From: Neorhodopirellula pilleata
Lineage (GTDB): Bacteria; Planctomycetota; Planctomycetia; Pirellulales; Pirellulaceae
Assembly (NCBI RefSeq): GCF_007859915.1
Contig: NZ_SJPM01000014.1
Span: forward strand, 2,867-66,866
Reading direction: 5' to 3'
Length of the DNA: 64,000 bases
The translations under genes and the position numbers were made by a program. Under the pieces are notes generated by a model. That model worked only from the letters and a program-made list of their open reading frames with translations. It was not told where the DNA came from and searched no databases. The first letter of the stretch is position 1, and each line of letters opens with the position of its first letter. Of this stretch, positions 36,725-46,848 are shown piece by piece.

Positions 36725-38088
36725 TGGCTCGTCAGGCCCGCGCGATCGAAATCACTACGACCGATCTAAGCTCAATTGGAAGACTAACCGACGAAGAAGA
36801 CAGGTGGATTCGTGAGCTTGCCCATATCTCGGACACGGGACGGCTTACAATTTCGTTATCTGGCAACAAACAAATTGATCCGGAACCACTGCTTCGGTTC
36901 GACACAGTAACGAATTGCTGGTGGACCGGGCGTTTCGTCGGCGAGGTTCAGTTCAAAGGCGGAACGTTGCGCATCAGCCCACGATTCGGGGACGTTCAAT
37001 TGTCGCGTTGGTTAAGTCGAATCTGGGGAGTTCAATTAATCGACTCCAAAGGAGCCTACAGTCAATCCCGACTTTGGATTTGGCACCTCATTGCCCGATT
37101 ATGGGAATCGAGACTAGTCGCCGCAGCAAAGCACGGGCTTCCGACCCGCCGAATTGATGAGGCTCATATAGGCCAAGCGATCCGAGGACGACTCGATATC
37201 CGCGGAACTGTCAAACAGCTGAGTTCAGGACGGCATCAACTCGTCAGCCGTTCACGCGAACGATGGATCGACCAACCAATTGCGAGCGTTTTACTTCGTG
37301 CGTGGAAGCGACTACAGATCGAATTGGCCGGCAGCCAACGACCGATTCGATGGCTTTCACCGCAGGCGGACGATCTAATTTCGCGGTTGCGACTGCACTC
37401 AGGTGTCCGCTCGGACACTTCAACAGAGAGGAAGCCGATTGGGATACGCTACACGCCAATTACAGAAAGTTATCGTCAGGTAGTTGATCTTTCACTCTCA
37501 ATTTTAGCTGGCCAGGGCATTACGTCGACTTCGCGGGGACAGCGAGATGTGATGGGTGCACTGGTGGACATGGCTGAAGTCTGGGAACTATATATTTACC
37601 ACTTACTTCGCACTGGCCTTCCTGATCTACGCCTACGTCACACTGGGCGTGATCAGGTGAACGAAGGTCATCTTTTTCACAGTTCAGTCGATCAAACAAG
37701 CGTAGGGGGGCTCAAGCCTGACATTCTGGCTTACCGGCGGTACGAGAATACTCTTCTCGGTGTCATAGACGCGAAGTACAAACTCACCACACCGTCAGAA
37801 CAACGCCCTAACGGCTTGCTACGTGAGGATCTCTACCAAATCAATGCGTACGTTACAGCGTTCTCGAACAATGCTAGCTGTATCAGTGGTGCACTGGTTT
37901 ACCCCAGTCCCTCGGAAGCCTTTGACCGTTTAAGTGATGCAAACCCATATTTTTCTGCAACTAGTTCGGCATCAGTCTATTTCGTGGGACTAGGCACAGA
38001 AGAGGAATCGCAGCACCAAGTGCGTTACACCGCCGAAGAGCAACGGTTCCTGGCAACGATTCGGCGAATGCTCGTTCCAGCATGTTGA
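36724..38088 (+). CDS. mcrC: McrC-like nuclease subunit
   Basis: The start at ATG 36724 overlaps the mcrB stop. The 454-residue protein has a family N-terminal domain (FRVGEVQFKGGTLRISPRFGD-like region at about 70-105) and a C-terminal PD-(D/E)xK nuclease. The catalytic Asp is in GGLKPDILAYRR and the D-x-K pair in LLGVIDAKYKL. DLYQINAYVTAF follows and is also characteristic. With McrB it should form a GTP-driven complex cutting DNA with modified bases, such as that of modified phages. The length is normal and no damage is visible. Confidence 0.88.
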   Translation: MARQARAIEITTTDLSSIGRLTDEEDRWIRELAHISDTGRLTISLSGNKQIDPEPLLRFDTVTNCWWTGRFVGEVQFKGGTLRISPRFGDVQLSRWLSRIWGVQLIDSKGAYSQSRLWIWHLIARLWESRLVAAAKHGLPTRRIDEAHIGQAIRGRLDIRGTVKQLSSGRHQLVSRSRERWIDQPIASVLLRAWKRLQIELAGSQRPIRWLSPQADDLISRLRLHSGVRSDTSTERKPIGIRYTPITESYRQVVDLSLSILAGQGITSTSRGQRDVMGALVDMAEVWELYIYHLLRTGLPDLRLRHTGRDQVNEGHLFHSSVDQTSVGGLKPDILAYRRYENTLLGVIDAKYKLTTPSEQRPNGLLREDLYQINAYVTAFSNNASCISGALVYPSPSEAFDRLSDANPYFSATSSASVYFVGLGTEEESQHQVRYTAEEQRFLATIRRMLVPAC

Positions 38089-38397
38089 TCGATCAACACG
38101 ACGGAATCGCAATCACTGCCACAAACAAGTCACCTCAAAGGCTTTGCAGGATCGGTGTTTTGGTAGGCGGTTGGAAATTGCGAATGGATCGTCCGTTCAG
38201 ATTCAAATCCTTCAGCGCATACTGTTTCAGTTGCTTAACGTGCGGGACTTGATCTCGTTGCTATTCGCTGGCTCGGCTTCCAGCCTGAAAGCAAGCTCTT
38301 GGGCCGCGACAAGCGGAAATAGAAGTCGTCAGGCGATTTTGTCCGTACTTCGCAAGACGAATCGGTCGTTTGCCCCATCACAACGTTGAACCGATCA
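38089..38397. other. Gene-free stretch between convergent defence modules
   Basis: No intact gene is seen. The plus-strand frame at 38144-38389 has no similarity that I recognise and no start context. The region may contain remnants of the truncated minus-strand gene described next. Confidence 0.4.
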
Positions 38398-38706
38398 TCA
38401 AGCGAACCTGACTCGACCAAACCAACAGACTGACCTTAGCACATTGGACCCCCGACAATCGTGCTGGCAACAGATCCCAGCGCAAACTTCACGTCCCAAG
38501 AAAATGATGAGCGGCGACCAATACCGATGAGCCCTGCAAAGCGACATCGCAATCACCATTAAGAATCTCGGGTGCTGCTGTCTCTCCCGCACGCCAGGTA
38601 CCATCCGCGACGCCAGCGGATCGGTAGTTGGATAAATCCTCAGCGGATCAATCGACCCCTCCGCCGACTCCGCCGGATCAGCCTCGCTCAACATCGGCAT
38701 TAACAT
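38398..38706 (-). pseudogene. Truncated gene remnant at the 3' end of the defence operon
   Basis: A frame starting at ATG 38706 overlaps the stop of the UvrD-like gene by 7 nt, as a real operon member would. Its first about 55 residues look like an ordered protein (SIDPLRIYPTTDPLASRMVP, then GVRERQQHPRFL). After that the sequence loses protein-like character (SLCRAHRYWSPLIIFLGREV). I infer a formerly longer gene, cut by deletion or rearrangement. The family is not identified with confidence. Confidence 0.4.
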
Positions 38707-40814
38707 GGTTCACCCCCTGTCCAGAACGCTGATCTGGTGAAACCGCCGACCGTACTGACGTAAAGTTGGTCTCGTGCCCGAGTTGCGGCGACATAAAGCA
38801 GGTTCTGCTCAGCCGAGATGTGGCGATCGCGTGCTCGCTGGTCCTCGTCTCGCCCCCGAAACTTCGTCGGAAAGACCGCATCGGCCAGTCCCGCGATGAT
38901 GACGCATCGGAACTCAAGCCCTTTGACTCGATGCATCGTCGCTAATTGCACTCCGCTTCCGACGGACGTGTCGCCATCAAGAACGGTGAATTCTACGCCT
39001 TCCTTCTTTAGCGTCGATTTGAGCTGCTTCAGCAGCCAGCCCGCTCTGACGACGATAGCAATTTCTTCTGGCGGAAATTCACCCTTGAGCGAGATAACGA
39101 GTTCGGCAATCGCATTGGATTCAGATTGCTGGTCATCGTGTTCGAGCAGAACAGGTTCAGGACCGCCCAGCAGCGAGTGCGTTGCGATTTCCGACCAAGA
39201 TGAGTCACACAGGTCCGCAGTGGTCAATCCACTGCTTCGTCCGGTCGCCCAACTGCGAATCTGCTCGGTCGTCCGATAGTTGATCTGCAAGCGATGAATT
39301 CGTTCCGAAATATGAATGTCACCGTCGGCGAGTTGCGTGGGTTCATGATAAATTCTCTGCCGAGGATCGGCAACGATGAACAGATCGTCGGCGGCCGGTC
39401 GAACCAACGACCGGATGAATCGCCAATCGCTTGCGGTGAAGTCCTGGCCCTCGTCGACAATGAGGTGTCGATAGGTTGGCGACGCGGCGGTAGCGGACAG
39501 ATTGCTTGCGGTCGCAGTGACACCGACCCAACTCATCTTCCCACTCAAGCGAAGCGCCTCGTCAAAACTCTCAAACGCTTTCCAGACGCCGGCTTTCTCA
39601 CGTCGTGACAACGATGGCGTCCGCCCGACGCGAGACATTTGCAGGTATTCGTCTCTAGTGGTGACGCCTCGGATGGCGTGTGTGTAGAACCACTCATCAC
39701 GCAGAATATCCGTTTCTAGCTTGGTGGGATTGTCGATCGCCACTTGATCCCATGCGAGTGAAATGTCATCGTCGGAGGCGACCTGAACCGGACCGGATGT
39801 GCGCAGCCATGACATCGCGTGTTCGTGGATGTGCTGAACTTCGATGCGTTCGTACTCATCGCCACAAAACGTCCGTAGTACCGACCGAACATTCTCCGCA
39901 AGGTTTTTCGTAAATGTGGTGAAAAGAACTCGCTCGTTGGGTGGTAACTTTAAGGCGAGCTGCCTCGCTCGGTGCATCGCAACAATTGTCTTACCGGTTC
40001 CTGCGCCCCCCAGAACCAACGTCGGTCCGGCGAACGACTGCTGAGTCATCTGACGTTGGTGAGGATGCAGGAACACTCGCCATTGTTCCAACGGTGCCGA
40101 AAGAACACGATCCAATTCATCGTCACTGTCGACTCGGCGGAAACGTCTAGACGACTGATTGCTCCCCAGCACTCGATCTTCTTCAGCGATCTCATCAAGG
40201 GACGATCTCTGTTCCTTCTCTCCGAGCAGCAAGCCGACATACTCTTTGACGCTCTCGACCGACTCGCCCTCGGCAAGCCATACGAGCGATTCAAACGCCT
40301 CGGCCGGCAGCACGTTTTGTAGCTGCGCGAGTTGTTCCTTTGATTGCAGTTGCCGAACCGCCGGCAGTAAGACGGGTGGGATTCCGAGCGAAAGCAAGGT
40401 CGCGTCATCATGAGAAAACAGAGCGTTTTCATTGGCAGGTGCCGCCGCCGCTTGGTCGACCGCCTGTTGGACTTGTTCGACGTTCAAAATTTGCAGTGAT
40501 TGAGTCTCCGGATGCACCTCGAACGTGCGATTCTTGGCCCAATCCATCGCCTCGTCATGGTTGTCGACCCAAACCAGTACGTAGGTGTTCCCAGTATCCG
40601 GGTGCAGCACGACGGCCCGGTACTTTTGGTCAATCCGAACGGTGCGAACGCGATCGTCCGCCATGTTGTGGATCTTCTCGTAGTTGATCGCCGCCGATTT
40701 TGGATCAGCTCTGAACTTTTTGGCAAACTCTTGAACCTTCTTGCGTTGCGACTTCGGCAGTCGCGCCAGAGCATCCATGAATTCGTTGCTGATGGCCAAT
40801 TGCGGAACACTCAT
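38700..40814 (-). CDS. RelE/ParE-like domain fused to UvrD/Rep-type helicase
   Basis: The 704-residue protein has two parts. Residues 1-110 resemble the RelE/ParE toxin fold (SNEFMDALARLPKSQRKKVQ; VRTVRIDQKYRAVVLHPDTG; YVLVWVDNHDEAMDWA). The rest is a superfamily-1 helicase: Walker A VLGGAGTGKTIVAMHRA, motif Ia VLFTTFTKNLAENVR, Walker B HLIVDEGQDFTASDWRF, motif III IVADPRQRIY, motif IV INYRTTEQIRSWA, motif V ATMHRVKGLEFRCVIIAGLA, motif VI LLYVAATRARDQLYVS. It overlaps the upstream 1,944-residue helicase gene by 4 nt, so it is its operon partner. DNA translocation or unwinding in defence is inferred. Confidence 0.85.
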   Translation of the reverse strand: MSVPQLAISNEFMDALARLPKSQRKKVQEFAKKFRADPKSAAINYEKIHNMADDRVRTVRIDQKYRAVVLHPDTGNTYVLVWVDNHDEAMDWAKNRTFEVHPETQSLQILNVEQVQQAVDQAAAAPANENALFSHDDATLLSLGIPPVLLPAVRQLQSKEQLAQLQNVLPAEAFESLVWLAEGESVESVKEYVGLLLGEKEQRSSLDEIAEEDRVLGSNQSSRRFRRVDSDDELDRVLSAPLEQWRVFLHPHQRQMTQQSFAGPTLVLGGAGTGKTIVAMHRARQLALKLPPNERVLFTTFTKNLAENVRSVLRTFCGDEYERIEVQHIHEHAMSWLRTSGPVQVASDDDISLAWDQVAIDNPTKLETDILRDEWFYTHAIRGVTTRDEYLQMSRVGRTPSLSRREKAGVWKAFESFDEALRLSGKMSWVGVTATASNLSATAASPTYRHLIVDEGQDFTASDWRFIRSLVRPAADDLFIVADPRQRIYHEPTQLADGDIHISERIHRLQINYRTTEQIRSWATGRSSGLTTADLCDSSWSEIATHSLLGGPEPVLLEHDDQQSESNAIAELVISLKGEFPPEEIAIVVRAGWLLKQLKSTLKKEGVEFTVLDGDTSVGSGVQLATMHRVKGLEFRCVIIAGLADAVFPTKFRGRDEDQRARDRHISAEQNLLYVAATRARDQLYVSTVGGFTRSAFWTGGEPC

Positions 40815-43800
40815 GCCGTGCCCGCCTCTTTCAGTGCAGATTGAATTGCCTTCGCATCAGCGGCAACATCTTCACTGACAACAACCGTCCAGCTACGTGA
40901 CTTAAACTGCTCTGCTGAACCATCATCACCCTTGCGGAAATAGGCAACCGATTTATCGGGCCACGCCAACTCGCACTCGGCAATCGTGACGCCGTCTTCA
41001 TCGTCCAACGGGTGCCCCGGTTCGGGGACCGGGATTTTTTCTTCGGCAAGTCGAAGCACCAACTTGCGGACGTCGCCACTGACTAGATCGAGAACCTCTT
41101 CGTAGTCAGCGGAGAGCTTGGTAGCTTGCTTGGCGACGGGGGACATCGTGGCCGAAACTTTAACAACGCCCTCACCGCCACTTGCCGTGGGCTTCGGAAC
41201 TTCCGAGCCCAATGCTGCGGTTAATTCTGCGTTCTCATCCAGCGAACTTGCAAACTCTTTCCCCACCAGCAATCGGCCAAGCTTTTTCAGATGACGGCGC
41301 ATCGCACCGCTATCATCCAAATCAACACGTGTGATTTCCAACACGTTGTATCCCTTGCTTCGTAACCACGATCGGATCTCGCTATCCTTGGCCGCAGTTG
41401 CCGCGTTGCCGTGGATATGGTTGCTCATGCCATCGAGATAAATGCAAATTCCCATTTCGTCGGGGTCATCGGGATCCGGATCGAAAAAGACATCGGGAGT
41501 CGTGCTGCTCAAATTCGGACTTGGCCGAAACTCATGCTTAAATCGAATCTGTTGTTGAAACGAGCCGGTTGCAAAACCTGCCGCTGACAACAAGTGCTTC
41601 AATTTGGCTTCGGCATCATTGACTTCGCCAGCCGGCGCGACTGGATTGTTGTCCGGCGACGGTTGCAGAGATGGGATGGGATGCTCTTCGACAAGTTGGT
41701 TACCCGCTCGCTCGAAGAACTCCAACCCCGCGTGACGATCGAGATAGCGGTGGTAGTACGCATTACGAAACGTTTGCAGACAGTGGTTGCAGGAACTGCC
41801 GCAATCTGAAGGGCAGCCCGCCAACATCTCCGCCGCCGTCGAGATGATGCGTGGAAAGTTATCAAGCAATTGAGCCAGCAAGCCTGAACCGCCCGGCATC
41901 GGATCCCACAGGCTGGCATCGACCTCATCACGATCAACGTGACCGACGACCAGCACCTGCAAATCATCCAGGTGCATGTCCAAAACCGATGCCGCCGCTT
42001 GGCGAATGGATTCAAGGATCGTGTAAGCCGTTGATTGATCCTTGACGCCCACCATAGTGATCGAGTCCGCGACGACGTCGGCATAGAAGCCAACATTGAC
42101 CGGTTCATGCCCGCACCACTCCGTGTGCTTATCGCGGAAATTTTGGATTTGGCGAACCGAAGAAAGCGGAGACACGCTCTGTCCGCAGATCTGGCAAACC
42201 GGGTATCCCATCTCCGGCGGCGTTCGATCCACCAGCGAAGACGCACCCACATTCACCATGCGGTAGTGAACGCCTCGTCTAAAATGCATTGGGCTGCCGC
42301 CCCAGCCAAACGCTTGGCCGCCGTTGTGCCGTCCCTGTTCGCGCCCGTACGTCGATACGGACAATTGAAATCGGTTCTCTTCCTCGTCCGAAATCTGGGA
42401 CATGTGAACCAAGTCCACGTCGCAAACAGGAATGGCCATCAACTCGATATCGCTCAGGCTGCCTGCGGCGCTGCTGCGGTCACTTTCGATAATGGCTTCG
42501 CGATCGACGTTCACCGCAAACACTGGTGTATCGACTTCATCCATGTCAGCTTCGCGGTGGAATCGACGGGCGACAAAGCGATGTCCGTTCGCATAGATCA
42601 AATTCCCCGGCACGTACTCGCGGAGCGCCATCGACGCGGCCCGAGGCAAATTGAAATCCATCGCCCCTATTTGCCAACGCGGCACTTCCGCCATCCCAAC
42701 GATCGCGCCGCCGTCCAATCCATAGCCCGGCAAAAACCCTTCCTGCGACAGAACGCTGAACGTCACCGTGTCGTCAACGCCATCGGCATCGCCGCGACGA
42801 CGCCGCCCCATGCCTTTGAGCTGTTTGACGAGCCGATCGCAACGCTTGAAGTGTGCTTCGTCGTCATAGCTGAGCGTGCCCTCGTCGTCACGCACGCGAT
42901 TCAAACGGCGAATTTCACGAATCGCCCATTGCAATCGTTTGCGCAGCCGACCGATCACGCTGTCCAGATTATTGGCCACTTCGTCGATGTGCCTAGCGAT
43001 CTCGTCAGCCGTCGTTACGTCGGCGTCCTCGACCGGCCAACCATCACGAAACGCTCGACCGACGTACTGCAACAAATCATCTCGATGCGATGCGATCAAA
43101 TCCTGAAGCGGCTGAACGTTGAACGGTTGGCTGCGCAGTTGACCCGATGCCGTGAATAGGTAATGCGTGATGCGAGATGGCAGCGTTTCCTTCAACGTGT
43201 CGTGAATCAACTCTCTGGCCGGTTCGGATAAGCCGGAGGCCGGTCGGGCCAGTTGATTCAGCCGCGTAATCACCGTGGCCGCAACATGTTTGGCAACCAA
43301 GACATTATTTCGCAAGTTGAACGCCGGCGGGTCGACCCTTCCGCCAAGCATTCGCATCGGATCGTTGAAGTACGATCGGTCGTGCGATGCGGGCCGGCAA
43401 TAGGTGATATTCACCGCCATCCGGTGACGACGTCCAGCACGCCCGGCACGCTGCCAATAGTTGGCCGGTAACGGCGGAACATTGCGAAGCAAAACCGAGT
43501 CCAAAGCCCCGATGTCGACACCAAGTTCCAAAGTGGGCGTGCAAACCAATGTATTGACTCGATCGCCGCCTCCCTTGAACCAGTTTTCAATCTTCTCACG
43601 ATGCGTCTGCGGAACCATCGCCGTATGCTCTTCCGGGCGTAGCATCGCGTAGCGTTCGTCAAGCACCTGCAAGTCGTAGTTGTCAGGATCTTCGCCCACA
43701 AATTCCAGTGTGCCATCGCACTGCCAAGCTAAACACAGACTGCCCGGCGTCCGTCGAGTCACCCGACGGCGACAACGATTGCAGCAGTAATAACCATGGT

Positions 43801-46645
43801 TCTCGGCGATACGAATCTTGTCCGAGTCAATTTGGTAGACCCCACTGCATCGCGGCAAAGCCCGCCCCTTGTTACTACGTAGCGTCACCGGCACGAGCAA
43901 CGCCTTGGTTGGATCCGTACAGTAGGCCCACAGGTCTTCGATGAATTCGCCCACATCGTCCGGTGGCACGCCCCACTTACGGACAATTGACCGGATCAAG
44001 TTGCTGCGCTGAGACATCCAAGCCGTGACACGTTCTCGTTCATCTGCACCGCCCAACTCTAGCTTCATTCCCTTCGGACCGGGCAAGATCGGTAAATAGC
44101 CGCGTTGAATTTCACGATCACCGTCGTGCCAATAACGTGAGAAGATTTCATTGTGTGAATCCCGCAACAAACGTCGCCGACGAAGCATATCCAACAGCGT
44201 TTCAACTCCGATCTTCAGCTCTTCCGCCGGCATCGCCAATCGGTTCGCCCACGACTGAATAAAAGCGTCCGAAGTGCTCAGCCCCTCATACGACATTGTG
44301 ATTCGCCCCCACGGTTCCAAGCCCTTGCGTTGATTCGATGCCATCGTGATCTCACGCAGCATCTGAATCCGCAAAAAGTACGCTCGCTCGTCCGCGTGCG
44401 ATCCACCACTGCCCTCTTTCGGTGCAACCCGCCAAACTTCGGGGATCAACGCTCGCGAATAAGAATCATCCCGATCAAGCCCATCGCTCATCTTCAGCGC
44501 CACATCGCCGATCGACACCGCACCACCCGCAATTGCTTCGGCCATCAAACCCCGCAAACGGAATCGGCGGGCATGGTCCTTCATCCAGCCAGCTTGGAAT
44601 GCCGCGTCCTGTCGATTGTCCGCAAACAACAGCAAACGCTTCCGCTCGGCGTGATGCACCATGTCCTGCGCAAGAACATGCACGTCGGCAACCGAAGTCG
44701 CGCGGACCTCGCGGATCGGTTCGCGATAACGTCGCCCGTTCGTACTGCCAAGCGCCCGGCAAGAAAAACAGCTCGTCAGATTGCCGGGATGCGACTCTTT
44801 GCTTTTGACGGCGTACAGCCGAACCATATCCGACATCGTGCCACAGGCTTGGCAACGCGACTTTGCATTCGGATGCCCCGCACCACATTGGCGGCAAAAA
44901 TACAACGCCGTGGCTCGCGCATGATTGGCGAGGTCTTGACCGTCTTGATTGACGATCGTGTCCAGCAAGACCACGCGAACGCCGCCGTGTTTCTCTTCTT
45001 GTGGAGCCCAAAAGTGGTCCTCGTCCTCGCCCATCTCTCCGCCACCAGGCGTGTTGCCGGTGTACTGAAAATCCTTCAAGTGCGTGGTCAGGTAATGTTG
45101 ACCACAGGTGTTGCACGAAAACAATCGCGGACGCCACCACTTCTCAGCGTTCTCGCCCCGTTCTAATTCCTCAGCACTGCTGAGCGAAAGCTTCGGTTCG
45201 CTTCCCGTTTCAAACGAGACCACGCCGCCAGTGATGCCACGCAAGAATCCATGCACGACCGGTCGCATCAAAGGTCGGCCGTCCTTCAGCGATGCCGCAC
45301 CCAGCGTCAGGTAGCACAACAACTCTTCTTCACCGACTTTGCGACCGACCGTGGTGTTCAACTCACTCAGCAATGTCGACAGCTCGCGAGGCCCCATCAA
45401 CGAAGTGCGGATCTGCTTGGCGATTTCGTTTTGGCGAAGATCATCGAACAACGCTTCCTGCCAATCGTCACCACTGATTTCACGCTTCGTCAGCCGCCGG
45501 TAAACCGACGTGACCTGCTCTTCCGGATTGAGCGACTCGACCGCGATCAGTGTGTCGGCCAGCAGCTTAGATAGCTCACGAGGCCGCTCGGGAAGGTAGC
45601 TTGTGCTGGCCCATTCGTCGTTTTGGTATTCCTCATTGACGGTCACGACCGACGCCGCATCGACGCCAAAGAATCGAGACGCAAACTTTCGCGCCGCGTC
45701 CGGTTCTGTTTCGTCAACGATCGTTGCCGAAGTCGCAATGCAAGTCGTGTGCGAAGCGTCCTTGCCACAAAACGCTCGCAGTCGTCGGATCAGGCAGGCG
45801 GTCTCGGCCCCCTGAATCCCAGTGAATGTGTGGGCCTCATCAAAGACCAAGAAGTCGAGCATGGCGTTGTCGAACAGTTCGACGTCACGCTGCCGAGTCA
45901 GTAGCAGTTCCAACTGCTTGATATTTGTCAGCAGGATGCGTGGTTGGCTGCCGCTGGTCCGCATCATCTCTCGCGAGCAAACCTCCTCGACCGGGTGAAC
46001 CGAATCGCTCAGTCCCGCCTCACGTGTTTCGCGAATGCGGAACTCGTAATCGCCGCGGCTCTCACCAACCTCCATTCGGTGGCCGTGAACCTCCCGCTCG
46101 TTTTCGGGTGTCTTGCCGACATACATCCCGAACGTAATACCGCTGCCCGCCAGAAGCCCACGCATCCGATCCAGTTGATCCTCAGCCAAAGCGTTCATCG
46201 GATAGACGATCACCGCCGTCACACCTGCCGGCGAGTTCTGGTCACGTAGTTCCAAACAGCGACTGATAATCGGGTACAGAAAGCACTCCGTCTTCCCCGA
46301 TCCCGTACCCGTGCTGACCAGAGTCGGGCTGCCATCCGCCACCGATCGGAAGGCCCGTTCCTGGTGCCCATAGGCTGCCGTGAAACCGCTCGGCACGATC
46401 CGTTTCATGTGCGGATGAAAAACCCCATCGTCAATCAACTGATCAACCGACGCGCCTTGGCGAAACCCACGAGACAAACTGACGTAGGGACCGCGCAGCA
46501 GCGGTGATGTTCGGACGGTATCGAGCCGCAATTGATCCCGCATTTGGTCGTACAAACGAGGATCAGCCAGCGCGTAGCTGGTCAATTGATAACGAAGAAA
46601 GCTCCGAACGATCTTTTCGGTATAAACAATCGGATTCAGCGGCAT
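40811..46645 (-). CDS. Giant DEAD/DEAH helicase with DUF1998 (MZB) and C-terminal nuclease-like domain
   Basis: The 1,944-residue protein begins with superfamily-2 helicase motifs: LVSTGTGSGKTECFLYPI (about residue 110), DFLVFDEAHTFTGIQG (about 265), LVCTPTLELGVDIGALDS and YWQRAGRAGRR. Several Cys clusters interrupt the motor (FSCNTCGQHY; CRQCGAGHPNAKSRCQACGT; YYCCNRCRRRV). The DUF1998 four-Cys site is CPSDCGSSCNHCLQTFRNAYY. The tail holds a segment resembling Vsr/DUF559-type endonucleases (ICIYLDGMSNHIHGNAATAA, then IRSWLRSKGYNVLEI). The architecture matches Druantia DruE-like proteins, or a fusion of the DISARM DrmA helicase and DrmB DUF1998 functions. Its start is AAGGGG-preceded, just after the ncRNA terminator. 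Confidence 0.85.
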   Translation of the reverse strand: MPLNPIVYTEKIVRSFLRYQLTSYALADPRLYDQMRDQLRLDTVRTSPLLRGPYVSLSRGFRQGASVDQLIDDGVFHPHMKRIVPSGFTAAYGHQERAFRSVADGSPTLVSTGTGSGKTECFLYPIISRCLELRDQNSPAGVTAVIVYPMNALAEDQLDRMRGLLAGSGITFGMYVGKTPENEREVHGHRMEVGESRGDYEFRIRETREAGLSDSVHPVEEVCSREMMRTSGSQPRILLTNIKQLELLLTRQRDVELFDNAMLDFLVFDEAHTFTGIQGAETACLIRRLRAFCGKDASHTTCIATSATIVDETEPDAARKFASRFFGVDAASVVTVNEEYQNDEWASTSYLPERPRELSKLLADTLIAVESLNPEEQVTSVYRRLTKREISGDDWQEALFDDLRQNEIAKQIRTSLMGPRELSTLLSELNTTVGRKVGEEELLCYLTLGAASLKDGRPLMRPVVHGFLRGITGGVVSFETGSEPKLSLSSAEELERGENAEKWWRPRLFSCNTCGQHYLTTHLKDFQYTGNTPGGGEMGEDEDHFWAPQEEKHGGVRVVLLDTIVNQDGQDLANHARATALYFCRQCGAGHPNAKSRCQACGTMSDMVRLYAVKSKESHPGNLTSCFSCRALGSTNGRRYREPIREVRATSVADVHVLAQDMVHHAERKRLLLFADNRQDAAFQAGWMKDHARRFRLRGLMAEAIAGGAVSIGDVALKMSDGLDRDDSYSRALIPEVWRVAPKEGSGGSHADERAYFLRIQMLREITMASNQRKGLEPWGRITMSYEGLSTSDAFIQSWANRLAMPAEELKIGVETLLDMLRRRRLLRDSHNEIFSRYWHDGDREIQRGYLPILPGPKGMKLELGGADERERVTAWMSQRSNLIRSIVRKWGVPPDDVGEFIEDLWAYCTDPTKALLVPVTLRSNKGRALPRCSGVYQIDSDKIRIAENHGYYCCNRCRRRVTRRTPGSLCLAWQCDGTLEFVGEDPDNYDLQVLDERYAMLRPEEHTAMVPQTHREKIENWFKGGGDRVNTLVCTPTLELGVDIGALDSVLLRNVPPLPANYWQRAGRAGRRHRMAVNITYCRPASHDRSYFNDPMRMLGGRVDPPAFNLRNNVLVAKHVAATVITRLNQLARPASGLSEPARELIHDTLKETLPSRITHYLFTASGQLRSQPFNVQPLQDLIASHRDDLLQYVGRAFRDGWPVEDADVTTADEIARHIDEVANNLDSVIGRLRKRLQWAIREIRRLNRVRDDEGTLSYDDEAHFKRCDRLVKQLKGMGRRRRGDADGVDDTVTFSVLSQEGFLPGYGLDGGAIVGMAEVPRWQIGAMDFNLPRAASMALREYVPGNLIYANGHRFVARRFHREADMDEVDTPVFAVNVDREAIIESDRSSAAGSLSDIELMAIPVCDVDLVHMSQISDEEENRFQLSVSTYGREQGRHNGGQAFGWGGSPMHFRRGVHYRMVNVGASSLVDRTPPEMGYPVCQICGQSVSPLSSVRQIQNFRDKHTEWCGHEPVNVGFYADVVADSITMVGVKDQSTAYTILESIRQAAASVLDMHLDDLQVLVVGHVDRDEVDASLWDPMPGGSGLLAQLLDNFPRIISTAAEMLAGCPSDCGSSCNHCLQTFRNAYYHRYLDRHAGLEFFERAGNQLVEEHPIPSLQPSPDNNPVAPAGEVNDAEAKLKHLLSAAGFATGSFQQQIRFKHEFRPSPNLSSTTPDVFFDPDPDDPDEMGICIYLDGMSNHIHGNAATAAKDSEIRSWLRSKGYNVLEITRVDLDDSGAMRRHLKKLGRLLVGKEFASSLDENAELTAALGSEVPKPTASGGEGVVKVSATMSPVAKQATKLSADYEEVLDLVSGDVRKLVLRLAEEKIPVPEPGHPLDDEDGVTIAECELAWPDKSVAYFRKGDDGSAEQFKSRSWTVVVSEDVAADAKAIQSALKEAGTA

Positions 46646-46808
46646 CGGTGCCCCTTGGAAACAGTCGCTGTCGGCGGGTAAGCAAATCAGCCAACATCAT
46701 AGAAGATCCTTCTTCCTGCGGCTTCCCCTGGTTCTCAGCGATGTTTCAATGGGGCAAGGATTGAGAAAGTCGCCACCAAAGCCCAAGTCGCACGCGGCAA
46801 TTGGTCAC

Positions 46809-46848
46809 AAAAAAGAAAAACACGTCAGGCACCGAAGTGCCCAACGTG
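46809..46848 (-). terminator. Rho-independent terminator with UUCG tetraloop
   Basis: In minus-strand sense, stem CACGT / ACGTG and inner GGCAC-TTCG-GTGCC (46848-46821) is followed by TTTTTCTTTTTT (46820-46809). It ends the drt3/ncRNA transcript and separates it from the downstream helicase gene, which then needs its own promoter or read-through. Confidence 0.9.

Noticed and set aside
42035..43159. 374-residue plus-strand frame opposite the DUF1998 helicase
   Set aside because: It is an antisense shadow of a gene with complete helicase motifs; its composition is His/Arg-rich and lacks domains.
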